This document shows positions 35,908 through 48,192 of a stretch of DNA of 64,000 nt, piece after piece. Where the stretch lies: assembly GCF_000784735.1 (NCBI RefSeq), contig NZ_JSYG01000009.1, positions 186,001 through 250,000 of the forward strand. The letters are read 5' to 3'. Source of the DNA: Dickeya undicola. GTDB lineage: Bacteria; Pseudomonadota; Gammaproteobacteria; Enterobacterales; Enterobacteriaceae. A program made the translations under genes and the position numbers. A model generated the notes under the pieces. That model was not told the origin of the DNA. It did not search any database and saw only the letters and a list, made by a program, of their open reading frames with translations. Numbering within the stretch: the stretch's first letter is position 1; each line of letters opens with the position of its first letter.

Positions 35908-36974
35908 CACAGCACTCCTTTGGAGCTGGGCAAGGTGTCACCTTCCACCCGGATGGCCTGACGCAGTGCCCGGCCAAAGACCTTGAACAGACTTTCGACA
36001 CGGTGATGGTCGTTGCGGCCCTTGGTTTTCAGGTGCAGCGTGCAGCCCATCGCGTAGGAGAGAGAACGGAAGAAGTGCTCCACCATTTCAGTGCTGAGAT
36101 CGCCGACACGCTGATAGTTGAACTCTGCTTTATATTCCAGATGTGGGCGGCCGGAGATATCGAGCGCGCAGCGCGCCAGACACTCATCCATAGGCAGCAC
36201 AAAGCCGAAACGACCGATGCCACGTTTGTCGCCCAGCGCGTTATTCAGCGCTTCACCCAGCGCCAGTCCGGTGTCTTCCACCGTGTGGTGATCGTCGATG
36301 TACAGATCGCCTTTTACGTCGATATTCATACGAAAACCGCCGTGGGTGGCAATCTGATCCAGCATGTGGTCGAAAAAGCCAACACCCGTATGGATCTTGC
36401 TGCCGCCTTCGCGGTCCAGCCAGACGTTAACGTCAATGGCGGTTTCACGGGTGACGCGGTTGACGTGAGCATGGCGGTCGCGTTTGATCAACTGGGATGT
36501 AATTGCCTGCCAGTTAAGGCCGTCGCGTTGGTAACGCAGGCCGGTGATACCCATGTTCTGCGCCAGTTGGACGTCGGTTTCGCGGTCGCCAATCACGTAG
36601 CTGTTGGTGCTGTCCATCACGTTGTCTTTCAGGAACGCGTCCACCAGCGCAGTTTTGGGTTTGCGGCAGTCGCAGTTATCGCCGGGGAAGTGCGGGCAAA
36701 TCAGCACTCGCTCGAAACGCACACCCTGTGAGGTGAAAATCTGCATCATCAGATTGTGCGGCGGATCGAAATCCTCCTGCGGGAAACTACTGGTGCCCAG
36801 GCCATCCTGATTGGTGATCATCACCAGTTTGAAACCGGCCTTTTGCAGAGAAAGCAGTGACGGAATGACATCCGGCTCCAGTGCCAGCTTATCCAGCCGG
36901 TCTACCTGAAAGTCTTCGGGCGGTTCGGCAATCAGCGTGCCGTCACGGTCGATGAAAAGATACTTTAATCCCAC
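35907..36974 (-). CDS. hisB: histidinol-phosphatase / imidazoleglycerol-phosphate dehydratase
   Basis: A bifunctional enzyme for steps 6 and 8 of histidine synthesis. The 355-residue protein has an N-terminal HAD phosphatase ([13 protein letters not shown], DxDGT nucleophile near residues 9-11, with a zinc-binding [14 protein letters not shown] loop) and a C-terminal dehydratase ([37 protein letters not shown], and ENH-like [16 protein letters not shown], all metal-binding). The fused form is typical of gammaproteobacteria. Confidence 0.96.
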   Translation of the reverse strand: MGLKYLFIDRDGTLIAEPPEDFQVDRLDKLALEPDVIPSLLSLQKAGFKLVMITNQDGLGTSSFPQEDFDPPHNLMMQIFTSQGVRFERVLICPHFPGDNCDCRKPKTALVDAFLKDNVMDSTNSYVIGDRETDVQLAQNMGITGLRYQRDGLNWQAITSQLIKRDRHAHVNRVTRETAIDVNVWLDREGGSKIHTGVGFFDHMLDQIATHGGFRMNIDVKGDLYIDDHHTVEDTGLALGEALNNALGDKRGIGRFGFVLPMDECLARCALDISGRPHLEYKAEFNYQRVGDLSTEMVEHFFRSLSYAMGCTLHLKTKGRNDHHRVESLFKVFGRALRQAIRVEGDTLPSSKGVL

Positions 36975-36988
36975 GGTGATTCCTCAAA

Positions 36989-39366
<2,378 letters not shown>

Positions 39367-39370
39367 GGCG

Positions 39371-40270
39371 TTACTCCATCATCTTCTCAATCGGCAACAC
39401 CAGAATAGAGCTGGCGCCCAGCACTTTCAGTTTTTCCATGGTTTCCCAAAACAGGGTTTCGCTGCTGACCATGTGCATAGCGACCCGATTCTGATCGCCT
39501 GCCAGCGGCAGAATGGTGGGGCGTTCAGCACCCGGCAACAGCGCGATGACTTCGTCCAGGCGCTCGCTGGGCGCGTGCAGCATGATGTACTTGGATTCGC
39601 GCGCCTGAATCACGCCCTGCATACGGGTTAACAGTTTGTCGATCAGCTGTTGTTTCTCGGTTGGCATCTCGCCATCACGCTGAATCAGGCAGGCTTTGGA
39701 GCGGTAAATCACTTCGACTTCGCGCAGGCCGTTGGCTTCCAGCGTCGCGCCGGTAGAAACCAGATCGCAGATGGCGTCAGCCAGACCAGCGCGCGGTGCC
39801 ACTTCTACCGAACCATTGAGCAGACAGGATTTGAAATTGACGCCTTGCTTATCGAGGTACTGTTTGAGCAGGTGCGGGTAGGAGGTCGCGATACGTTTGT
39901 TGTGCAGACATTGCGGGCCGGTGTATTCCTCGTCGAGCGGCATCGCCAACGACAGGCGACACCCGCCGAAATCCAGACGGCGCAGCGTGAAGTAACGCGG
40001 GTCTTCGCCCTGTGCGCGGCGGTTGAGCAACTCTTCTTCCAGCACGTTTTCGCCGATGATGCCTAAATCTACCACGCCGTCCATGACCAGCCCCGGAATA
40101 TCGTCATCGCGTACGCGCAGAATATCGATAGGCATATTTTCGGCAAACGCGATCAGGCGCTGCTGGTGCAGGTTGATTTTAATGCCGCAGCGGGCCAGTA
40201 GTTCCCGAGAGTCATCGCTCAAGCGGCCTGATTTCTGCATCGCGATACGTAAACGTGTTTTATCCAGCAT
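39371..40270 (-). CDS. hisG: ATP phosphoribosyltransferase (long form)
   Basis: HisG condenses ATP and PRPP, the committed and histidine-inhibited step. The 299-residue long form has N-terminal catalytic domains ([20 protein letters not shown], the PRPP loop [20 protein letters not shown] at about 169-188) and a C-terminal regulatory domain ([20 protein letters not shown]) that binds histidine. It is the first structural gene of the operon, downstream of the hisL attenuator. Confidence 0.96.
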   Translation of the reverse strand: MLDKTRLRIAMQKSGRLSDDSRELLARCGIKINLHQQRLIAFAENMPIDILRVRDDDIPGLVMDGVVDLGIIGENVLEEELLNRRAQGEDPRYFTLRRLDFGGCRLSLAMPLDEEYTGPQCLHNKRIATSYPHLLKQYLDKQGVNFKSCLLNGSVEVAPRAGLADAICDLVSTGATLEANGLREVEVIYRSKACLIQRDGEMPTEKQQLIDKLLTRMQGVIQARESKYIMLHAPSERLDEVIALLPGAERPTILPLAGDQNRVAMHMVSSETLFWETMEKLKVLGASSILVLPIEKMME

Positions 40271-40332
40271 GTGAACCTCAATTTATCCTGTCTGTGATGC
40301 CTGTTAAGCAGGCTTTTTTAAAAAATTCCGGC

Positions 40333-40372
40333 CAAAAAAAAGCCCCCGGAATCGATCTTCCGGGGGCTTTTC
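40333..40372 (-). terminator. his operon attenuator terminator
   Basis: On the minus strand AAGCCCCCGGAA and TTCCGGGGGCTT form a GC-rich stem around a short GATCGA-type loop, followed by a long T run. It lies between hisL and hisG and would form when the leader peptide is translated without stalling, i.e. when histidyl-tRNA is plentiful. Confidence 0.92.
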
Positions 40373-40431
40373 TTACGCGTCTACCGCCACTGGAAGATCT
40401 GAGTGTCTTCCAGCACCTATCGCCTGAAAGA

Positions 40432-40479
40432 CTAGTCAGGGTGATGGTGATGATGGTGGTTGAATTTAACGCGTAACAT
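40432..40479 (-). CDS. hisL: his operon leader peptide
   Basis: The 15-residue frame MLRVKFNHHHHHHPD ends in TAG. It closely matches the E. coli leader MTRVQFKHHHHHHHPD, with six rather than seven consecutive histidine codons. Ribosome stalling at these codons when charged tRNA-His is scarce prevents the downstream terminator and opens the operon. It is 60 bp upstream of the attenuator stem. Confidence 0.93.
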   Translation of the reverse strand: MLRVKFNHHHHHHPD

Positions 40480-40526
40480 GAATTTGTCTCTTTGTTGTCA
40501 AAGTAGAGTGATGTTGTCTGTTGGTT

Positions 40527-40556
40527 AACCTAAACCATGTTGATGTGGTAGCGCAA
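40527..40556 (-). promoter_or_regulatory. his operon promoter
   Basis: On the minus strand TTGCGC (40556-40551), an 18-bp spacer and TAGGTT (40532-40527) match the E. coli his promoter TTGCTT/TAGGTT, including the GGTTTAGGTTAA context. Transcription would start near 40520, about 40 bases before hisL. Confidence 0.7.
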
Positions 40557-40708
40557 CATTTTTTTACCTCGCAGTGTACAAATCATATGGTGTGCCAATC
40601 ATCGTGTGTGCAAATCACATTGCCGCCAAATGGGTGATAAAGGTACATAATGAAAAGTGCGGAATAGGCATCCGGAAACAGACATGCCGGAAGGGTAGGA
40701 GAACAACG

Positions 40709-41530
40709 ATGAAAAAGGTAGCGATAATCGGACTAGGCTGGCTGGGTATGCCGCTGGCGCAGGCATTACAGAGCCGGGGGTATCGGGTGGTGGGCAGTAA
40801 GAGCACGGATGATGGCGTGACGGCGGCACGTCTGTCCGGGGTGGAATGCTATCGCCTGTGTCTGACACCGGAGCTGGAGTGCGAGCCGGACGAACTGGAC
40901 ATACTGCTGAATGCGGACACACTGATTATCACCTTGCCGCCGGGGCGCCTTGAACGGGCTGGTGGCGCTTATCTGCAAGCGGTGCAGCAGGTGGTAAACA
41001 GCGCGCTGGCATTAGGCGTGCCGCGCATTATGTACACCAGTTCCATTTCAGTCTACGGGCCGCTCAGTGGCCGGGTAAAAGAAAACAGCCCGTTGCAGCC
41101 GGAAACCGGTACAGGCAAGGTTCTACTGACGCTGGAACAGTGGCTGCACGCGTTGCCTCATACCGAGGTGGATATTGTGCGGCTGGCCGGATTGGTGGGG
41201 AATAATCGCCATCCGGGACGTTTTCTTGCCGGGCGACGTGATTTACCCGATGGCAGTCACGGCGTCAATCTGGTCCATCTGGAGGACGTGATCGGTGCGA
41301 TTACGCTGTTGCTGCAACGTCCGCATGGCGGGCATCTCTATAACTTGTGTGCACCGGTGCACCCAGCTAAACAGGATTTCTATCCCGCGCAGGCGCGCCA
41401 GATGGGGATGGAGCCACCACAGTTTCTGCCAGGCGACCCCGCACAGGCCCGATTGATTGACGGGCAACGGATCTGTAGCGAACTGGGGTTTGAATATCAG
41501 CATCCAGACCCGATGACGATGGTGTTCTAG
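40709..41530 (+). CDS. yeeZ: NAD(P)-binding SDR-type epimerase-like protein YeeZ
   Basis: A 273-residue Rossmann-fold protein of the extended SDR/6-phosphogluconate-like group, closely matching E. coli YeeZ (274 aa). The dinucleotide-binding loop is GLGWLGMPLA (residues 8-17), followed by VDIVRLAGLVGNNRHPGRFL and NLVHLEDVIGAITLLLQ. The start at 40709 has an AGGAG site; the frame is open upstream without similarity. It is divergent from hisL, as in E. coli. The substrate is unknown. Confidence 0.93.
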   Translation: MKKVAIIGLGWLGMPLAQALQSRGYRVVGSKSTDDGVTAARLSGVECYRLCLTPELECEPDELDILLNADTLIITLPPGRLERAGGAYLQAVQQVVNSALALGVPRIMYTSSISVYGPLSGRVKENSPLQPETGTGKVLLTLEQWLHALPHTEVDIVRLAGLVGNNRHPGRFLAGRRDLPDGSHGVNLVHLEDVIGAITLLLQRPHGGHLYNLCAPVHPAKQDFYPAQARQMGMEPPQFLPGDPAQARLIDGQRICSELGFEYQHPDPMTMVF

Positions 41531-41589
41531 GCCAGATGGCTGCTGCTTCTTCTCATTAACCACCGCCACCGCTGATTTTCGTGTGAGCC

Positions 41590-41623
41590 CAAAAGACACG
41601 GCCCGTCAAAGGCGGGCCGTGTG
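41590..41623 (-). terminator. rho-independent terminator of the MCP gene
   Basis: On the minus strand ACACGGCCCG and CGGGCCGTGT form a 10-bp stem with a seven-base loop, followed by CTTTT. It is 49 bp past the MCP stop, and its other face may end yeeZ transcripts. Confidence 0.8.
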
Positions 41624-41671
41624 TCAGGATAACGTCGGAACGCTCAACTAGAGCGATCACACGCTAGCGTG

Positions 41672-43630
41672 CTAAAAGGACGCCCAGTCGTCCTGATGAT
41701 TTTTAGCGGCCGGTTTTGCCGATGCTTTACCCGCGGCGGGCAGGGCTTGCAGTGGGCGGCGCGGGTTACTTAGTGCCGTTGGGCGCGGTGACGGTGCTGA
41801 GGATTCAGATAACCGGAAGGTGGCGACCAATTTTTCCAGCAGCATTGCCTGTTCTTCCAGCGTATTGGCGGCTGAGGATGACTGTGAAACCAGCGCCGCG
41901 TTTTGCTGTGTGGTGCTGTCCAGTTCGGTGATGGCGCGGGAAATTTGTTCGATACCACGGCTTTGCTCTTCTGAGGCAGAAGAAATCTCGCCCATAATAT
42001 CGTTAACGCGGGATACCGAGTTGACGATGCTATCCATGGTTTGTCCCGCTTCCGCTACCAGCGTACTACCGGCATTGGTTCTTTCTACGGATTCGGCAAT
42101 CAGGGCGGCGATATCTTTGGCAGCCTGGGAGCTACGCTGGGAGAGGTTGCGCACCTCGCCAGCAACGACGGCAAAACCACGCCCTTGCTCACCGGCACGG
42201 GCGGCTTCCACAGCGGCGTTCAGCGCCAGAATGTTAGTCTGGAACGCGATGCTATTGATGACAGCTGTGATATCGGCGATTTTTCGCGAACTGGCGGCGA
42301 TATCATCCATGGTTTTCACCACGTTTTGCACCACTTCGCCGCCTTTATGCGCATTTTGGGAGGCGTCGGAAGCAATCTGGCTGGCATGACGGGCATTTTC
42401 CGTGTTGTTCTTCACCGTGGAAGTCAGCTCTTCCATGCTGGCGGCGGTTTGCACTACGGCGGCAGATTGTTGCTCTGTTCGGGAGGCGAGATCGCTATTA
42501 CCGGCGGCAATATCAGCAGCAGAGTGGGTGACATGCCCCACGCTGTCGCGGACATCGGAAATCATCTGACGCAGACGGTCATTCATGGCAGCCATCGCAG
42601 CGGTCAGTTTACCCAGTTCATCGTGGCGATCCACGTTGATAGTGGCGGTCAGATCGCCACTGGCGATGCGCTCTGCCAGCATCAGGTTATGCATTACCGG
42701 GCGGGTGATCTGGCGAATAATATAGACGGCAATCAGGATACCGATGATCACCGCGACTAACCCGATCAGCAGTGTAATGTTGGCCGAACCATACGCCAGC
42801 GCATCATTCTGGTTTTTTACCGTCGTGATCAGGGACTTGATCACTGCACTACTTTTATCCCCACCGATCTTCACGGCATTTTCCGCTTTTTTCAACTCGT
42901 TCCAGGCACGAGAGTAGTCCTGATTCTGCGAGGCGTATTGTCCGGTGTATTTCCAGAGGTCTTCCGCCAGTTTCTGCGTTTCGCCGGAAAGCGCCGGTAA
43001 CAGGGCCTGATAAGCCTTTTGCACCTCGGCATAGCGGCTGCTAAATGCTTTGGCGGCATCGTCAGTGCCGCTAAGCTGCAATTCATACGAGAGGTTTTTC
43101 AACGACGCGGTAGCGTAAGCCAATTCATCTACGCGCTGGTATAACGCGGTGTCCAGTTGCTGATTTTGCAGGCCGTCGCGAAAGCTTTTGACGGCATCCT
43201 GCGCATTCAGCGTGGCGATTTGCTTTCTCAGCGCGACCACCTGCTGCGTAGCGGTTGACATATCTGCGACCGATTTCTGGAAATCCACCATGATCTTGTC
43301 CAGATCGTTGATGTAACCGAGTTCGTCACTGTGCCAGGAGAGTGTGTGGGCACTTTGGGTCAGTTCGGTGGCGTGTTTGACGAAACCGGTCAGAACGGCT
43401 TGCGTATTGTCATCCGGGGTATAGAAATATTTCAGGCGGTTGATTTTGGCCTGGAAGACTTCGATGTTGATGTTGTAAATCAGATTGGTTTTTTCATAGA
43501 TATCGCGAATATCGCGAAAGCGTATTGCGCTGAGTGAGGAAGCCATGACTACCAGCAATAACACTACGCCGAATCCCAGGTAGAGTTTGTGAGATATTTT
43601 GGTATTTTTTATCGCGCTGCTGAACCCCAT
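41672..43630 (-). CDS. methyl-accepting chemotaxis protein with long helical sensor domain
   Basis: A 652-residue inner-membrane chemoreceptor. TM1 (about residues 14-34) and TM2 (about 283-305) enclose a ~250-residue all-helical periplasmic domain, twice the size of the Tar four-helix bundle and similar in size and look to the HBM domain of Pseudomonas McpS and McpQ, which bind citrate and other TCA intermediates. A HAMP domain ([20 protein letters not shown]) and the signalling tip [20 protein letters not shown] then [15 protein letters not shown] follow. The C-terminus DWASF resembles the CheR-binding pentapeptide. AAGGAG precedes the ATG. Its position beside the citrate genes suggests citrate taxis; this is inference. 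Confidence 0.9.
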   Translation of the reverse strand: MGFSSAIKNTKISHKLYLGFGVVLLLVVMASSLSAIRFRDIRDIYEKTNLIYNINIEVFQAKINRLKYFYTPDDNTQAVLTGFVKHATELTQSAHTLSWHSDELGYINDLDKIMVDFQKSVADMSTATQQVVALRKQIATLNAQDAVKSFRDGLQNQQLDTALYQRVDELAYATASLKNLSYELQLSGTDDAAKAFSSRYAEVQKAYQALLPALSGETQKLAEDLWKYTGQYASQNQDYSRAWNELKKAENAVKIGGDKSSAVIKSLITTVKNQNDALAYGSANITLLIGLVAVIIGILIAVYIIRQITRPVMHNLMLAERIASGDLTATINVDRHDELGKLTAAMAAMNDRLRQMISDVRDSVGHVTHSAADIAAGNSDLASRTEQQSAAVVQTAASMEELTSTVKNNTENARHASQIASDASQNAHKGGEVVQNVVKTMDDIAASSRKIADITAVINSIAFQTNILALNAAVEAARAGEQGRGFAVVAGEVRNLSQRSSQAAKDIAALIAESVERTNAGSTLVAEAGQTMDSIVNSVSRVNDIMGEISSASEEQSRGIEQISRAITELDSTTQQNAALVSQSSSAANTLEEQAMLLEKLVATFRLSESSAPSPRPTALSNPRRPLQALPAAGKASAKPAAKNHQDDWASF

Positions 43631-43733
43631 TGCCGTACTCCTTGAAATAAATTACCTGCGTGTTGTTATTGGCCTGGTGCCGTGAACGTCGGTGCTGCAT
43701 AAGTCTACATTTTTGCAACGCTCGCTCAATGTG

Positions 43734-43761
43734 TTATCGGTGTTGGCAGCATGGAGATTTA
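43734..43761 (-). promoter_or_regulatory. possible FliA (sigma-28) promoter of the MCP gene
   Basis: On the minus strand TAAATCTC, a 12-bp spacer and ACCGATAA resemble the sigma-28 consensus TAAAGTTT-N11-GCCGATAA (5/8 and 7/8). The -10 is about 105 bp upstream of the MCP start. The spacer is one base long and the -35 is weak. Confidence 0.45.
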
Positions 43762-43936
43762 GTTGTGCTCACACGGTTTGATGATGTTTTGTGATGTGAA
43801 GCGGTTTATCTGGTGAAACGCCTAAGCAAATTAGGTCTGTTGACTGAAATCTATGGCTATTGGAAGGGGCGATGACTGGCGAGAGTACGCCATACTGGCA
43901 AGAAGCGGCCGGTATGGCGAGCAGGAACATGTCAAT

Positions 43937-43980
43937 GAGAAAACGCCAATGAAAAAACGCCAATGAAAAAACGCCAATGA
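43937..43980 (-). repeat. 14-bp tandem repeat, three copies
   Basis: GAAAAAACGCCAAT occurs at 43951 and 43965, with a one-base variant at 43937, immediately after the stop codon of the response-regulator gene (43989, minus strand). On the transcript it reads ATTGGCGTTTTTTC. No hairpin is formed by it. Together with the MCP promoter candidate it is what fills the 43631-43988 gap. Confidence 0.6.
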
Positions 43981-43988
43981 ATGGTGCG

Positions 43989-44714
43989 TTAGTCGAGGTG
44001 CTTTTTGCGATAGAGCCGACGAGGGTGACCAATTTTGCCGTAGCGCATTTCTACATCCAGAAAATGGTTTTCAAGCCCAAACTCCAGATACCGCCGGGCG
44101 GTAGTTTTGCTTAATCCGGTTTTCTCCACCACTTCATCCACGGAGAACAGCGCTTGCGGGTCGTCCTGAAAAATCTGCTTGATCAGGCTAAGGGTATTTT
44201 CTTCGATGCCTTTGCTGCCCGGCCCGTTAGGTACGGTAGACGCCTGCAACTGGTAAAGCACGTCCACGTTCTGCTGATCGACGACCTTGTAGGTATGCTG
44301 GGTTTTGACGAACTGGATAAAACGCTCCAGCGATGAGCGTAACCGTGGATAAGACACCGGCTTGATGATGTAATCAAAAGCCCCGCACCGAATAGCTTGC
44401 GCGCAGGTATTCATGTCGCTAGCGGCAGTAATAAAAATCACTGAACAGTTGATGCTGCGCATCAGGTCGCTTTCGATCAACTGGACACCTTCGCCGTCCG
44501 GCAGGTAGTTATCCAGCAGCATCAGTCGGGGTTTGTATTGTTGCAGCATACGTTTGGCTTCATTCAGGGTTGACGCCGTGCCCACCACCCGCAGCGCGAA
44601 ATTTTTTTCGATAAATTCTGCGTGGATATTTGCCAGCTTTCTTTCATCTTCAACGATCAATACGTCGAAGTTTTCAATGGTTCGTTCAGTCGGCATGGTG
44701 CTCGCAATCGGCAT
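43989..44714 (-). CDS. citrate-type response regulator (CitB/DpiA family)
   Basis: A 241-residue two-component regulator. The receiver domain (residues 15-135) has VLIVEDE, the phospho-acceptor Asp in LMLLDNYLPDGEG and the KPVSYPRLRSSL end; the C-terminal HTH includes FSVDEVVEKTGLSKTTARRY then LEFGLENHFL, as in CitB, DpiA and DcuR. It is 23 bp downstream of the sensor-kinase gene, and both are divergent from the citrate transporter operon, so it probably activates that operon. Two ATG starts (44714, 44696) are possible. Confidence 0.9.
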   Translation of the reverse strand: MPIASTMPTERTIENFDVLIVEDERKLANIHAEFIEKNFALRVVGTASTLNEAKRMLQQYKPRLMLLDNYLPDGEGVQLIESDLMRSINCSVIFITAASDMNTCAQAIRCGAFDYIIKPVSYPRLRSSLERFIQFVKTQHTYKVVDQQNVDVLYQLQASTVPNGPGSKGIEENTLSLIKQIFQDDPQALFSVDEVVEKTGLSKTTARRYLEFGLENHFLDVEMRYGKIGHPRRLYRKKHLD

Positions 44715-44737
44715 GTGCTCGTATTCCCTGTTTTTGG

Positions 44738-46333
44738 TTATATGGTGGTTTTCGGAATGAAAATAGAAAAAATAGCGCCGTGAGGCGAATTGTCAGAAAC
44801 CTCGATCACACCCTGTGCCTGGCTGACATAGCTGGAAACCAGATGCAGGCCCAACCCGTGATCGCCTTCCTGTTTGCTGGTGACACCCATTTCAAATACC
44901 CGATCTGCAATGGTGGGGTCAATCCCTGTACCTTGATCGGCGACTTCAATGACCAGTTCCTGCTCACCATCGTGGATATACACTTCGACCGGATGATAAG
45001 TCGGGGTGCTAGCCAGCGTGGCTTCGACGGCATTATCGATTAAATTTCCAATAATTGACATCAACTCGGTTTCACTGAGGGAAGAAGGGATGCCACTGAG
45101 CTGGCAGCGTGGATCAAAGTGCAGCTCGATGCCTTTTTCTCGGGCGCTGGCGTATTTACCCAGCAGCAGGCCGCAAAGCGCCGGGGAGCAAAAGCGGCTG
45201 GAGATGAAATCCAGCACCACCTGCGCGCCTTCGGACTGTGCCTCTATGTAACGTATGGCTTCATCATAGCGGCGTAAATGCAACAGCCCGGCCAGTGTAG
45301 CGGTCCAGTTTAGCTGTTCGTGGCGCAGGATGCGTAGGCTGTTGGCGTAGCGTTTGACCTGGCTGAGCTGCATACTCAGGGTGTGGAGGTCATTTTTGTC
45401 GCGAAAGCTGATGACCCAGCCTTGCAGTTCGTCTGCCAGCATAATGCGTACACGGCTGGCAATGACCGTAATCTGGTTGAAACGGCAGATCTCGTCATGA
45501 GTATCGTTGAACCAGATATCTTTATTGGAGAAGAACGGCACCGGCGCAATGACATCATCGATAGGTTTGCCGCGTAACTGATATGAGGGCGTCGTCAATC
45601 CAAGCAAATCTTTTGCTGCATGATTGATCACCGCGATGTTGCGCTGTTTGTCGATGGCGATCACGCCTTCATAAATGGACTCCAGTAGCGCCTTTTGCTG
45701 CCTGACCAGCAGCCTGATTTCCAGCGGTTCCAGTCCGAACATCTGCTTTTTCAGGTTGCGGGAGAACCACCAGGAGAAAAAAAACAGGGCAACCAGCATG
45801 GCGACGATCGCCAGGCCGACATGGGCGACTTTGCTGAGTGTCAGGTTGTCGATACGCTTTTTCAGATACCCCACCGAGACAATGCCGATAACCTGGTCGC
45901 CTTCCATGATCGGCGCTTTGCTGCGCAGCGAAATGCCGATGGCACCACGGCGTAGCGTGATGGTGCTTTGACCTTCCAGCACTTCTTTGTTATCGCCGCC
46001 GATCATTTCGGTGCCGAGCAGCGAGGGCTCTACCGAATGGTAAAGGTGGGTAGCGTTGCGATCACCGATGACAATAAAGCTGGCGTCGCTGCGAGCTTTG
46101 ATTTGGTCGACCAGGTCATCAATGGTGGCGGTATCGCGGCGTTTTACTGCTTCAATCAACGAGGGAATAATGGCGATTTCACGCGCCTGAATCTGCGCCC
46201 GGCTACCCAGCTCATCGTAGAGCTGCAGGTCTACCGCCCGGTAATAGTAAAGCCCTGCGGTGATAAGCAGCAGAGAAAAAAAGATCATCAGGTAGATGAA
46301 CAGCTTGAGATGAAACGGTAGCCTGACAGTCAT
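44738..46333 (-). CDS. citrate-type sensor histidine kinase (CitA/DpiB family)
   Basis: A 531-residue kinase with TM1 (about residues 10-30), a periplasmic PAS-like (sCache) domain ending VIGIVSVGYLKKRI, TM2 (about 175-197), a cytoplasmic PAS domain and a SpoOB-like kinase core. The periplasmic DASFIVIGDRNATHLYHSVE, GGDNKEVLEGQ and ISLRSKAPI segments correspond to the citrate-binding regions of Klebsiella CitA. The phosphorylated His is in LRILRHEQLNWTATLAGLLH and the ATP site has NLIDNAVEAT and GLGLHLVSSY. It and its regulator are divergent from the cit operon. Confidence 0.9.
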   Translation of the reverse strand: MTVRLPFHLKLFIYLMIFFSLLLITAGLYYYRAVDLQLYDELGSRAQIQAREIAIIPSLIEAVKRRDTATIDDLVDQIKARSDASFIVIGDRNATHLYHSVEPSLLGTEMIGGDNKEVLEGQSTITLRRGAIGISLRSKAPIMEGDQVIGIVSVGYLKKRIDNLTLSKVAHVGLAIVAMLVALFFFSWWFSRNLKKQMFGLEPLEIRLLVRQQKALLESIYEGVIAIDKQRNIAVINHAAKDLLGLTTPSYQLRGKPIDDVIAPVPFFSNKDIWFNDTHDEICRFNQITVIASRVRIMLADELQGWVISFRDKNDLHTLSMQLSQVKRYANSLRILRHEQLNWTATLAGLLHLRRYDEAIRYIEAQSEGAQVVLDFISSRFCSPALCGLLLGKYASAREKGIELHFDPRCQLSGIPSSLSETELMSIIGNLIDNAVEATLASTPTYHPVEVYIHDGEQELVIEVADQGTGIDPTIADRVFEMGVTSKQEGDHGLGLHLVSSYVSQAQGVIEVSDNSPHGAIFSIFIPKTTI

Positions 46334-46565
46334 AATGTGCTAATCACCGGTCAACCACAGAAACGAAGATGGCTAATTTATCATGAAAGGCGTACAAGAA
46401 AGGGGATAAAAAATAGTCTTGTGAAGCGCTCCGCGTAAATTGTGAAAGAAGTATTTTAATTTCTGTGTTTTTAAATAAAGCGTAAATTAAGCATCACGAA
46501 GAGAAGACATTTTAATTACTTTTTTTCAACATATAATTCCATTGGCGAAATTGGTGCCATTTGTT

Positions 46566-46664
46566 CCATAAAAACCATAAAAACCGCAAAAATAACTCCC
46601 GCCTCATGTGTTTTTATATTATTGATTTATAGATTAAATTTAATAAAAACCATAAAAACCATAA
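46566..46664. promoter_or_regulatory. ATAAAAACC repeat clusters in the divergent cit control region
   Basis: CCATAAAAACC-type units occur as CCATAAAAACCATAAAAACC at 46566-46585 and ATAAAAACCATAAAAACCAT at 46643-46662, in a very AT-rich 427-bp gap between the sensor-kinase and citrate-transporter starts. CitB/DpiA-type regulators bind AT-rich repeated sites in this arrangement. I propose them as operators; no -10/-35 pair is clear. Confidence 0.4.
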
Positions 46665-46760
46665 GTGCCATTAAAACTCATTTTTTAATTTGAAGATTGT
46701 CACATAATAATTGGTGTTGACCTCTTACCATGCCTGGGAAAATAACAAGGGGAGAAGGTT

Positions 46761-48128
46761 ATGAGTACCACTGATGATTCTTATATCGTTGTAAAAGATG
46801 AGGCCTCTGGGAAGGTTTCATTAAAAGAAAAATGGTGGCATGTTCTGGATAACTATAAAATTGGCGTTATTCCAGTGCCGCTGTTTATCCTTGCCGGGCT
46901 ATTGATTGCACTGGACTGCTTTGAAGGGAAACTGCCCAGCGATATCGTGGTGATGGTTGCCACGTTGGCGTTCTTCGGTTTTGCCTGTGGTGAGTTCGGT
47001 AAACGTTTGCCGCTTATCGGCAAAATGGGTGCGGCGGCCATCTGCGCCACCTTTATTCCGTCCGCACTGGTGTATTACGGCCTGCTGCCGCAGGTGGTTG
47101 TGGACTCCACTACCAAGTTCTACAAATCTACCAACATTCTGTATCTGTATATCTGCTGCATTATCGTCGGTAGCATCATGAGCATGAACCGGCAGACGCT
47201 GATTCAAGGCTTCCTGCGTATTTTCTTCCCCATGCTGTGTGGTGAAATCGTGGGCATGATTGTCGGTATGGGCGTCGGCATTACGCTGGGTATGGACCCG
47301 TTCCAGATCTTCTTCTTCCTGGTACTGCCGATTATGGCGGGCGGTGTCGGTGAAGGGGCGATTCCACTCTCTATCGGTTACGCCACGCTGCTGCACATGG
47401 AACAAGGTGTCGCACTGGGCCGCATCCTGCCAATCGTTATGCTGGGCAGCCTGACGGCTATCGTTCTTGCTGGTGTCCTGAATCAACTGGGTAAACGTTA
47501 TCCGCACCTGACCGGTGAAGGCGACCTGATGCCGAACAAGGCAAACGGCACCGAACAGACGCCGGCCACACTCACCAGCGCACTGAGCGGCAAAATGGAC
47601 CCGGCCAATCTGGCGGCGGGTGCTCTGCTGGCTATCCTGCTCTACATGATCGGTATGCTGGGCCACAAACTGATTGGTCTGCCTGCACCGGTTGGCATGT
47701 TGTTCGCCGCGGTGATCGTAAAATTGCTGAATGGTGCCTCTCCGCGTCTGCTGGAAGGTTCCCAGGTTGTGTATAAATTCTTCCAGACATCAGTAACTTA
47801 TCCAATTCTTTTCGCAGTAGGTGTTGCTATCACTCCGTGGGAAGAGCTGGTTCATGCGTTTACTCTCACTAACCTGGCCGTCATCGTGTCCACTGTCGTG
47901 GCACTGGTTACCACAGGTTTCTTCGTTGGCAAGAAAATCGGTATGCACCCGATTGATGTTGCCATCATCTCCTGCTGCCAGAGCGGGCAGGGCGGTACTG
48001 GTGATGTGGCTATTCTCACCGCTGGTAACCGCATGGTGCTGATGCCGTTCGCTCAGATTGCTACTCGTATCGGTGGAGCAATCAACGTCTCCGTGGCCTT
48101 GCTGGTTCTTGGCAAGTTCCTGGTGTGA
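46761..48128 (+). CDS. citS: 2-hydroxycarboxylate transporter family protein (probable citrate:cation symporter)
   Basis: A 455-residue membrane protein of the 2HCT family (CitS, CitP, MaeN). The two family GGxG re-entrant loops appear as LPIMAGGVGEGAIPLS (about residue 195) and SCCQSGQGGTGDVAIL (about 410), and the substrate-binding arginine as AQIATRIGGAINV near the C-terminus. About 11 helices. Overall identity to Klebsiella CitS is moderate, so citrate is inferred from the downstream citrate lyase genes and the upstream CitA-type sensor; malate cannot be excluded. GGGGAGAAGG precedes the ATG. First gene of the operon. Confidence 0.85.
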   Translation: MSTTDDSYIVVKDEASGKVSLKEKWWHVLDNYKIGVIPVPLFILAGLLIALDCFEGKLPSDIVVMVATLAFFGFACGEFGKRLPLIGKMGAAAICATFIPSALVYYGLLPQVVVDSTTKFYKSTNILYLYICCIIVGSIMSMNRQTLIQGFLRIFFPMLCGEIVGMIVGMGVGITLGMDPFQIFFFLVLPIMAGGVGEGAIPLSIGYATLLHMEQGVALGRILPIVMLGSLTAIVLAGVLNQLGKRYPHLTGEGDLMPNKANGTEQTPATLTSALSGKMDPANLAAGALLAILLYMIGMLGHKLIGLPAPVGMLFAAVIVKLLNGASPRLLEGSQVVYKFFQTSVTYPILFAVGVAITPWEELVHAFTLTNLAVIVSTVVALVTTGFFVGKKIGMHPIDVAIISCCQSGQGGTGDVAILTAGNRMVLMPFAQIATRIGGAINVSVALLVLGKFLV

Positions 48129-48192
48129 CGGTTGTATGACAAAAACAAATAACGCCGCGATAGCACGCGGCCTTATTTAAACGGGAAAGATT

